Assembly (NCBI GenBank): GCA_029248825.1
Contig: JAQWIP010000003.1
Coordinates: 1 to 16,345, forward strand
From: Alphaproteobacteria bacterium
Lineage (GTDB): Bacteria > Pseudomonadota > Alphaproteobacteria > RS24
DNA: 16,345 nucleotides
Direction of reading: 5' to 3'
Below, piece by piece: positions 8,704 to 14,070 of the stretch (the first letter of the stretch is position 1; each line of letters opens with the position of its first letter). The notes beneath the pieces were generated by a model. It was given only the letters and a program-made list of their open reading frames with translations. It was not told the DNA's origin and did not search any database. Both the position numbers and the translations under genes were made by a program.

Positions 8704-9780
8704 TTATCGGCTAAGCTCAATCATCCGCTCGACAGCGGCGCGTGCCTTGCTGGAAATCGCGGCATCGACGGTAATTTCCGTGCGATTAAAGGCCAGCGCT
8801 TCCAAGATTTTGGGCAGGGTGATTTGCTTCATATGCGGGCAGAGGTTGCACGGGCGCACGAAATTCACATTGGGGTTTTCCACCGCCACATTATCGCTCA
8901 TCGAGCATTCGGTCACCATCATCACGCGGTCGGGCTGATTGTCGGTTACCCATTTAATCATCGCCGAGGTGGAGCCAGAAAAATCGGCCTCATCCAGCAC
9001 ATCGGGTTTGCATTCGGGATGCGCGATGATGCGCAAGCCCGGATCATCGGTTCGATATTGCTGCAATTCTTCGGCCGTGAACTGCTCATGCACTTCGCAG
9101 CGACCTTTCCAAGCAATCACTTCGACGTCGGCTTCGCGGGCAATATTTTGCGCCAGATATTCATCGGGAATACACAACACGCGGTCGCTGCCCATGCCGT
9201 TAACAATTTTCACCGCATTCGACGAAGTGCAGCACACATCGCTCTCAGCTTTCACCGCCGCCGAGGTGTTGACATAAGTGACAATCGGCACGCCCGGGTA
9301 GGCCTCGCGCAGGGCGCGAACATCTTTGGCGGTAATGCTATCGGCCAGCGAGCAGCCCGCGCCCATGTCGGGTATCAGCACGGTTTTTTCGGGGTTCAGC
9401 AATTTCGAGGTCTCGGCCATGAAATGCACCCCGCATTGCACAATCACATCGCCCTCGGCTTTGGCCGCTTCAATGGCCAATTGCAGGCTGTCGCCCACCA
9501 CATCGGCAACGCCGTGAAAAATTTCAGGGGTCTGATAATTATGCGCCAAAATCACCGCGTTGCGCTCGCGCTTTAAATCGTTGATGGCTTGAATATAGGG
9601 TGCGAAAAACGGCCACTCAACCGAGGGGATAACCGATTTAACGCGCTCGTAAAGCGGCGCCATATCGCGCGCCATGCCATCGCTATAGGCAATGTCCATC
9701 TCTTGCAAAATCCGCGCGCCAGTCTGTCCGGGAAGAGCGGTTTTTGCTTCGGTAAGTAGCGCGTCGCTTAAGATAGCCAT
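8704..9780 (-). CDS. nadA: Quinolinate synthase
   Basis: Iron-sulfur enzyme that condenses iminoaspartate with dihydroxyacetone phosphate to quinolinate. The 358-aa protein is of the long NadA type. Conserved blocks are AHNYQTPEI (residues 79-87), QCGVHFMAE (115-123), DVCCTSSN (181-188), HPEC (254-257) and CNLCPHM (311-317). From family knowledge the single [4Fe-4S] cluster is held by three cysteines, here most likely Cys116, Cys184 and Cys314. The reading frame extends upstream to base 9873, but the ATG at 9778-9780 is chosen: the extension is not protein-like, it would run through the operator palindrome, and AAAGG lies a suitable distance upstream of the chosen ATG. First gene of the nadABC operon, preceded by the regulatory gap described separately. 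Confidence 0.95.
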   Translation of the reverse strand: MAILSDALLTEAKTALPGQTGARILQEMDIAYSDGMARDMAPLYERVKSVIPSVEWPFFAPYIQAINDLKRERNAVILAHNYQTPEIFHGVADVVGDSLQLAIEAAKAEGDVIVQCGVHFMAETSKLLNPEKTVLIPDMGAGCSLADSITAKDVRALREAYPGVPIVTYVNTSAAVKAESDVCCTSSNAVKIVNGMGSDRVLCIPDEYLAQNIAREADVEVIAWKGRCEVHEQFTAEELQQYRTDDPGLRIIAHPECKPDVLDEADFSGSTSAMIKWVTDNQPDRVMMVTECSMSDNVAVENPNVNFVRPCNLCPHMKQITLPKILEALAFNRTEITVDAAISSKARAAVERMIELSR

Positions 9781-9810
9781 GCTGGAGCCTTTATATCTGG
9801 ATGTGTGTTT

Positions 9811-9835
9811 ATTTATACTCAAATTGAGCATAAAT
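9811..9835. promoter_or_regulatory. Palindromic operator upstream of nadA, probable NadQ site
   Basis: The left arm ATTTATACTCAA and right arm TTGAGCATAAAT are reverse complements at 11 of 12 positions around a single central A (9823). A 25-bp palindrome of this quality is very unlikely by chance in 16 kb, and it lies in the only sizeable gap of the nad locus, between the regulator gene and nadA, 31 bp upstream of the nadA ATG and just downstream of the candidate promoter. A dimeric repressor bound here would block initiation or early elongation. Assignment to the neighbouring Nudix/winged-helix protein is inference from proximity and the known role of such regulators; I could not compare it with a curated motif. 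Confidence 0.75.
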
Positions 9836-9843
9836 GGTATCTT

Positions 9844-9873
9844 ATAATATGAACCTCTGAGCCGCAAAAGCAA
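9844..9873 (-). promoter_or_regulatory. Candidate promoter of nadABC
   Basis: On the minus strand a TATTAT -10 box (9844-9849) has TTGCTT 18 nt upstream (9868-9873), which predicts a transcription start near 9837. An overlapping alternative is TATAAG (9841-9846) with a poorer upstream hexamer at 17 nt. Alphaproteobacterial promoters are often weak matches to the E. coli consensus, so this is only a plausible placement. Its value is positional: the palindrome at 9811-9835 would then cover roughly +2 to +26. Confidence 0.4.
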
Positions 9874-9910
9874 GCAGAATTAGAAAAAACCAAGGGATTT
9901 GGGTTTGGGG

Positions 9911-10882
9911 TTATTTGCTATTGGGCTTGGCGCGTCCGGCGGAAACGCGCAAACCCGACAGTGGGCGTTCGGTGCGTTCATTATGGCGCAGGCGAAACAC
10001 TTCGGCGGGGCGTCCGCGGGCGCGTTGGGTGCGTCCGGTGGAGATGAGAAACCCAGATTTTTCCACCAAACGGCGGAAGTTTTGCTGATGTAAATTAACC
10101 CCCATCACCATTTCTGTGGTGCTTTGCAACGCCCGCAAAGTAAAGCCTGCTGGCATGAGATCAAAAATAACTGGCCGATATTTCAACTTGCTGCGCAAAC
10201 GCCCCAAGGCCGTCGCCAAAATACGCCGATGGTCGAGATGCAGCGCCAAGCCCAAAGCGGGTTTGGGGCGTTGGCGACCTTGCTTGCCTTGGTCAATCAG
10301 GGCTTCTTCCACGAGGGCGGCTTCGTAAAGTAATTCATAGCGCTCGAGAACAAATTCCTCGTCCCATTGCGCGCCCTCTCGGCCAAAGGCGAGTCGCACG
10401 CGGTCGGCGGCTTGGGCATCTTTTTCAAGCCATTTATCGAGGGCAGGCAAAATCTGCGCGTCCAGAAGTTCCGGCCGACCTTGGCGCCAATCCTCCCACG
10501 GAAAAAACGCATAGAGGTCTTGCCAATCGCCATCCTCGCTGGCGGCCTCGGGCGGGGTTTTGTCTGGCTCGCGGGTTCGGGTTAGCGCGAGATAGCCGAC
10601 GGAGACAATATGCGCCGCCTCCCCAGACGCGTGGCGGCCTTGGTCGGCGAAGGTATAAAGCTGTTCGACATGAGCCAAATCGACGCCCACTTGCTCGCGT
10701 ACCCAATGGCGCAAGCCGATTTCCATGGTGCGATGTTGGTCGGGCATGAAGGGGCCAAATGGCAGGCGTTTGGCTTGCGTCGCGCTGGACTCGCCGACGA
10801 GGCGGCACTGCAGGCGCTCGTCATGCTGGCGCAAAATAGCGGTCGAAAGATCGATGAGAATTTCACTGGGGTTTGCGCTCAT
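9911..10882 (-). CDS. nadQ: NadQ-type NAD biosynthesis regulator (degenerate Nudix domain plus winged helix)
   Basis: Predicted transcriptional repressor of NAD synthesis, 323 aa. The N-terminal part (about residues 8-105) has a Nudix-like layout, but the catalytic box is lost: where the family has REUxEExGU this protein has LRHWVREQVGVDL (57-69) without the metal-binding glutamate pair. It is therefore probably a ligand sensor rather than a hydrolase. The C-terminal region (about 220-300) holds an NrtR-like winged helix with FTLRALQ (247-253), NFRRLVEKSGFL (268-279) and an Arg-rich wing (GRTQRARGRPAEVFRLR). The architecture and length fit COG4111, the alphaproteobacterial NAD regulator called NadQ in comparative genomics. 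It lies 130 bp upstream of nadA on the same strand and 43 bp after the FabH-like gene. The start ATG at 10880-10882 has no strong Shine-Dalgarno. The ligand (NAD or a derivative such as ADP-ribose) is not visible from sequence. Confidence 0.8.
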   Translation of the reverse strand: MSANPSEILIDLSTAILRQHDERLQCRLVGESSATQAKRLPFGPFMPDQHRTMEIGLRHWVREQVGVDLAHVEQLYTFADQGRHASGEAAHIVSVGYLALTRTREPDKTPPEAASEDGDWQDLYAFFPWEDWRQGRPELLDAQILPALDKWLEKDAQAADRVRLAFGREGAQWDEEFVLERYELLYEAALVEEALIDQGKQGRQRPKPALGLALHLDHRRILATALGRLRSKLKYRPVIFDLMPAGFTLRALQSTTEMVMGVNLHQQNFRRLVEKSGFLISTGRTQRARGRPAEVFRLRHNERTERPLSGLRVSAGRAKPNSK

Positions 10883-10925
10883 GGCGCTAGTTTAAGGCCG
10901 CGTTTCGATTTCCCCAAGCGGCAAA

Positions 10926-12050
10926 TTATCCGGCGCGGCGAACAATCACACTGCCAGCCGAATAGCCAGCGCCAAAACTGCAAATCACGCCCGTCTCGCC
11001 GGCTTTAAAATCTTGCTTATATTTATGAAAGGCGATGATGGAACCGGCCGAACTCGTATTGGCATATTCATCCAGAACCGTGGGTTGCTGGTCGAACTCG
11101 GGAACATAGCCCAGTACTTTTTTGGCAATGAACTCATTCATATTGCGATTGGCTTGGTGCAGCCACATGCGGCGCAGGCCATCGGCTTGCATATTATTAT
11201 CGGCCAGATGCTCGGTAATCATTTTGGCCACCAAAGGGGCCACTTCGCGGAAAACTTTTCGGCCATTCTGGATGAATAATTTGTCTTTATCATCGCGCGC
11301 ATGTTCGGCGGTGCGGTTTAAAAATCCGAAATTATTACGAATATTATTGGAAAACTCGGAGTAGAGCCTCGTGTCGACCACTTCAAAGCCAGATTTATTG
11401 TTGGCAATGTCGCTGTCTTCCAAAATCACTGCGGTGCAGACGTCACCAAAAATAAAATGGCTATCGCGCTCGCGGAAGTTCAGGTGACCCGAACAAATTT
11501 CAGGATTGACCATAAGCACACGTTTGGCCGAGCCAGAGCGCACCATATCGCGCGCCATTTGAATGCCGAAAGTGGCGGAGGAACAAGCCACATTCATATC
11601 GAAGGCAAACCCCTCGATGCCCAACAGGGTTTGCACTTCAATCGAAATCGCTGGATAGGCGCGCTGTAAATTGGAGCAAGCCACAATCACGGCGTCAATG
11701 TCGCTGGCCTCAATGCCGGCTTCTTCCAAGGCTTGATGGGTGGCTTTGATAGCCATTTCGGCTTGAATGCTTGGCTCTTCATTGGGGCGTTCGTCTAGCT
11801 GCGGCACCATGATATCCGGGTCTAAGACGCCGGTTTTATTTATCACATAGCGGCTTTTAATGCCCGAAGCTTTTTCAATGAATTCGCTGCTTCCTGGCGC
11901 CAACGCCTCCAGCTCGCCGCTCTCAATGGCGGCGGCGTTCTCGGCGTTAAATTTTTCGACGTAGATATTAAAGCTGGCGACAAGTTCGTCGTTGCTAATT
12001 GCATGTTCGGGCGTGAATAACCCAGTTCCAGTAACAACAACTTGTTTCAT
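10926..12050 (-). CDS. FabH-like beta-ketoacyl-ACP synthase III
   Basis: Thiolase-fold condensing enzyme of the KAS III type, 374 aa, longer than the housekeeping FabH of about 320 aa. The catalytic triad is present: Cys156 in VACSSATFG, His298 in LHQANRNMN and Asn331 in YANTSSAGS; the glycine-rich end FGAGYSAGSVIV is also typical. The N-terminus MKQVVVTGTGLFTPEHAISNDEL and the insertion after it (residues 28-60) resemble the subgroup that includes Pseudomonas aeruginosa PA3286, which elongates acyl-CoAs coming from beta-oxidation; substrate here is inference. The ATG at 12048-12050 is chosen over an upstream in-frame start because GGGAG (12058-12062) is correctly spaced and conserved sequence starts there. 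It is followed by nadQ and preceded by ygfZ on the same strand. It is not adjacent to plsX or ihfA, so probably not the main fabH. Confidence 0.85.
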   Translation of the reverse strand: MKQVVVTGTGLFTPEHAISNDELVASFNIYVEKFNAENAAAIESGELEALAPGSSEFIEKASGIKSRYVINKTGVLDPDIMVPQLDERPNEEPSIQAEMAIKATHQALEEAGIEASDIDAVIVACSNLQRAYPAISIEVQTLLGIEGFAFDMNVACSSATFGIQMARDMVRSGSAKRVLMVNPEICSGHLNFRERDSHFIFGDVCTAVILEDSDIANNKSGFEVVDTRLYSEFSNNIRNNFGFLNRTAEHARDDKDKLFIQNGRKVFREVAPLVAKMITEHLADNNMQADGLRRMWLHQANRNMNEFIAKKVLGYVPEFDQQPTVLDEYANTSSAGSIIAFHKYKQDFKAGETGVICSFGAGYSAGSVIVRRAG

Positions 12051-12096
12051 AACATACTCCCAAAATCTGCTTGAGCTTACCATATCGATTTCGTTT

Positions 12097-12122
12097 GGCC
12101 ACAAGCTGCACGCGGTGTGGCC
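12097..12122. repeat. Inverted repeat in the gap between the ygfZ-like and FabH-like genes
   Basis: Perfect 7-bp arms GGCCACA (12097-12103) and TGTGGCC (12116-12122) enclose a 12-nt loop. On the minus strand it begins 21 nt after the ygfZ stop. There is no U-tract on either side, so it is not a classical intrinsic terminator; it could be a transcript-end or processing hairpin, or an operator for the FabH-like gene. A smaller inverted repeat, CGTAA/TTACG (12132-12148), overlaps the ygfZ stop codon. Confidence 0.4.
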
Positions 12123-12143
12123 TTCACATTGCGTAACATTTTA

Positions 12144-12980
12144 TTACGAATGGTCTGCGTCGTCGGTGGCGGTAAACACGCCGCCAGAAATCGTCACATC
12201 TTGCCCGTCGCAAGTGAGCGGCTCGTGGCGCGCGTCTTCGCGAATAAGCGCAATGGCATGAACGCCATAAGCGGCGACAATCTCGCCGCACACGCGCTCG
12301 CCATGGTTAATTTCACACCCCCCTTGCGGTGCGGTTTGCGCGAAAGTCACAGCATGGATTTTGCGTTTCAATTGACCCTTGCGATGCACGCGCGAGGTCA
12401 CTTCTTGGCCGATGAAACAGCCTTTTTGAAAATCGACACCGTGGATTTGAGCCAATCCATAATCCAGCGGAAACACGCTGCCTGGCACCATCTCAAGGGC
12501 GCCTTGGGCGACCCCCAAGCGAATGCGGTTTTCGTGCCAAGCCTCGAGCGCGGCTTCGGGCAAACCATTCGAGGTTGGCGTGTCCATTAGGGCGCGCAAG
12601 CCCAGCCCTTCGTGGCGCGGGTCTTGCACAAACCCTGCGGTGGGCGGGCAGGCAAATCCGTCTTCTTGCCAAAGCGACACGACGCGCAGGCGCGTTTGCG
12701 TGAGGCTTACCTCGGCGCGCAATTTATACAGAGATAGTTTTTTAAACAGAGCATCGGCTTGGCTGGCATCGCCATCGATCAATAAGGCGTCGCGTTCGGC
12801 ATAGATTAAAAACTCGTGCAGCAGCTTGCCTTGCGGGGTCAGCAAGGCGGCCATGACGCACGCGCCTTCGGGCAAATCGGCAATGTTTTGCGTCACCAGA
12901 TTTTGCAGAAAATCCACTCGGTCGGCACCGCTAATTTGCAGCACGCGGCGATCGCTCAATTCGGTTTGAAAAATACTCAT
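12144..12980 (-). CDS. ygfZ: YgfZ/CAF17-type folate-binding iron-sulfur cluster assembly protein
   Basis: GcvT-fold, tetrahydrofolate-binding protein (278 aa) of the YgfZ/Iba57/CAF17 family, which helps maintain or mature [4Fe-4S] enzymes in the cytoplasm. The family signature KGCFIGQEVTSR is at residues 186-197 with the conserved Cys188, followed by the usual basic stretch HRKGQLKRK. The N-terminal block VLQISGADRVDFLQNLVTQ (13-31) is also typical, and there is none of the glycine-cleavage H/P operon context that would suggest gcvT. The start is set at the ATG 12978-12980, where conservation begins; an in-frame ATG three codons upstream is a real alternative, and the frame stays open to about 13124 without family-like sequence. 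It is divergent from the glycosyltransferase gene across a 106-bp gap. Confidence 0.9.
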   Translation of the reverse strand: MSIFQTELSDRRVLQISGADRVDFLQNLVTQNIADLPEGACVMAALLTPQGKLLHEFLIYAERDALLIDGDASQADALFKKLSLYKLRAEVSLTQTRLRVVSLWQEDGFACPPTAGFVQDPRHEGLGLRALMDTPTSNGLPEAALEAWHENRIRLGVAQGALEMVPGSVFPLDYGLAQIHGVDFQKGCFIGQEVTSRVHRKGQLKRKIHAVTFAQTAPQGGCEINHGERVCGEIVAAYGVHAIALIREDARHEPLTCDGQDVTISGGVFTATDDADHS

Positions 12981-12988
12981 GCTTGACA

Positions 12989-13011
12989 TGTGCGCTTTTT
13001 GTGCGCATTTT
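12989..13011. repeat. Tandem 11-12 bp direct repeat upstream of ygfZ, flanked by an inverted repeat
   Basis: TGTGCGCTTTT (12989-12999) is followed directly by TGTGCGCATTTT (13000-13011), and the pair is bracketed by GCTTGA (12981-12986) and TCAAGC (13012-13017). It sits immediately before the ygfZ start codon, in the region of its leader or promoter. Two copies spaced one helical turn apart could be a regulator-binding tandem, but short repeats like this also arise by slippage. Confidence 0.45.
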
Positions 13012-13049
13012 TCAAGCCTATTGCCTGAAATCACAAAACCGTTTGGCAT

Positions 13050-13062
13050 CTGGTCTGACCAG
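13050..13062. promoter_or_regulatory. Candidate FadR/GntR-type operator palindrome
   Basis: The 13-bp perfect palindrome CTGGTC-T-GACCAG lies in the ygfZ/glycosyltransferase divergent gap, 24-36 bp before the glycosyltransferase ATG. TGGTCNGACCA is the core of E. coli FadR sites, and TGGT...ACCA is common to FadR-subfamily GntR regulators. A few perfect 6-bp-arm palindromes are expected by chance in 16 kb, so position and core match carry the weight. No GntR gene is in this window. Confidence 0.4.
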
Positions 13063-13073
13063 CCGAGGTGGCC

Positions 13074-13079
13074 TATAGT
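13074..13079 (+). promoter_or_regulatory. Possible -10 element of the glycosyltransferase gene
   Basis: TATAGT matches the sigma70 -10 consensus at five of six positions and ends 7 nt before the ATG at 13087. Transcription from it would start at or next to the ATG, giving a leaderless mRNA, which fits the absence of a Shine-Dalgarno there. There is no good -35 hexamer; the GntR-like palindrome occupies that place. Confidence 0.3.
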
Positions 13080-13086
13080 CAACCCT

Positions 13087-14070
13087 ATGTCGCTGCGCAA
13101 AAACCTCCTTATGGTTCCTCCCAATCGGCTCGACGCGTTTACCGCGACGGGGGTGCTGGCGGATATGTTGCAGGCCGAGCCCTCGATGGAAGTGGAGATT
13201 ATCTGCCGCGAAAGCGATGTGGTCTATTTCGAACATGCGCCAGGTCGCTTGCATTTTCTCACCCATGCCCAAGACAGGCCGCCGCGGTTTTCTCTCTTGC
13301 TGCAAACTCTGGGTCGCAATTGGCACCGCATTGTTTCGCTCACGCAATGGCGTTTGCCGTTTCTGCTCTGGGCGCAACATCGCCATAATTTCCGATTTTC
13401 TTCTGGCGCCTATGCTTTGCCATCGCTGTTTCGCCCCGAGCGCGCGACGCCGCCGCATATTTGGGCGCCCGAGAAAACCCATATTCCTCTGCCCGAAACG
13501 CTGACGTCGCAAACGCCTTTGCTGGTTTTCGCGACGCAAGAAAGCGGGCGCGCCGATTGGGATTGGCGCCATTATGCCGAGCTGGCTTGGCGGTTGGCGG
13601 ATGGCATCGTGGCGTTGCAAAAAGCGCATATTGTGGTTTTGAGCCAAGCCGATTGCGCGGTGGCACAGGGGCTGAAGGATAATCTTCCGGCCGGACAAAT
13701 TACGCATTTGCCAGATTTATCTTACGCCAAAACCGCCGCCCTATTGCGCCGTGCCAGACTGGTTTTAGGCACCGATAGGCTGGTTGCGCGCATGGCGCCC
13801 TATGCGTCTTCGGCCTTGGTGTTGCGCCTCGACCGCGCCGAAACGAGCGAAACCGGACGCCCCTATGGGCTTTACACTGGCCATGACGCAGGCCAAGTGG
13901 CAAGCTATATCGGGGGTGCTTTGCCACAGGTTGTGCCGCAAAAAACCCCAACTCAAGAAACGACACAAGCTGAGAATATTGCTACTGTCGCCACAAGCCA
14001 GAGCGCCCAAACCAAAGCCGAACTCAAGGCGCTGGCCGAACAAATAAATAGGATAAACCATGACCGCTGA
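13087..14070 (+). CDS. GT9-like glycosyltransferase (heptosyltransferase family), divergent
   Basis: A 327-aa protein that I read as a distant glycosyltransferase family 9 member, the family of ADP-heptose:LPS heptosyltransferases. RLDAFTATGVLADML (14-28) takes the place of the GDxxxxLP acceptor-site helix. LVFATQESGRADWDWRHYAELAWRL (146-170) fits the start of the C-terminal Rossmann domain, and LLRRARLVLGTDRLVARMAPYAS (219-241) takes the place of the 'a.l.ig.DsG..HlAaa' nucleotide-sugar motif. That motif is degenerate: Asp230 is kept, but the Ser-Gly and His positions are changed. Residues 283-327 form a Gln/Thr/Ala-rich tail. The ATG at 13087 is chosen because family-like sequence begins there; the frame is open upstream to 12979. 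Overlapping pyrC by 11 nt suggests coupling. Function (LPS, glycan or neither) is uncertain. Confidence 0.55.
   Translation: MSLRKNLLMVPPNRLDAFTATGVLADMLQAEPSMEVEIICRESDVVYFEHAPGRLHFLTHAQDRPPRFSLLLQTLGRNWHRIVSLTQWRLPFLLWAQHRHNFRFSSGAYALPSLFRPERATPPHIWAPEKTHIPLPETLTSQTPLLVFATQESGRADWDWRHYAELAWRLADGIVALQKAHIVVLSQADCAVAQGLKDNLPAGQITHLPDLSYAKTAALLRRARLVLGTDRLVARMAPYASSALVLRLDRAETSETGRPYGLYTGHDAGQVASYIGGALPQVVPQKTPTQETTQAENIATVATSQSAQTKAELKALAEQINRINHDR

Noticed and set aside
8700..8720. TTG start for nadB overlapping nadA
   Set aside because: The ATG at 8699 lies 4 nt after the nadA stop and directly precedes the conserved FAD-binding region; the extra seven residues add nothing conserved.
8521..9576. 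Long open frame of 351 codons on the + strand, antisense to nadA and the start of nadB
   Set aside because: It mirrors the strongly conserved nadA gene, its product is a His/Gly/Ala-rich mixture without a recognisable domain, and frames of this kind are expected opposite GC-biased coding sequence.
9781..9873. N-terminal extension of nadA to an upstream in-frame start
   Set aside because: The extra 31 residues are not NadA-like, and the extension would cover the operator palindrome and candidate promoter.
9881..9910. T-run on the minus strand just after nadQ as a terminator
   Set aside because: TTTTTT is present, but the preceding sequence forms only a 4-5 bp stem with a large loop.
10883..10925. 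GCCGC/GCGGC inverted repeat between the FabH-like gene and nadQ
   Set aside because: The stem is 5 bp with a loop of about 16 nt and no U-tract, so it does not support a terminator.
12071..12079. TTGAGCTTA upstream of the FabH-like gene, similar to half of the nadA operator
   Set aside because: Only six contiguous bases of the half-site match, there is no second arm, and the same 9-mer also occurs in reverse orientation inside the nadA coding end near 8712-8720, so it looks like chance.
13018..13707. 229-codon minus-strand frame opposite the glycosyltransferase gene
   Set aside because: Arg/Gln/Pro-rich product with no family-like pattern. The + strand protein shows GT9-like blocks and couples to the next gene, so the + strand reading is preferred.
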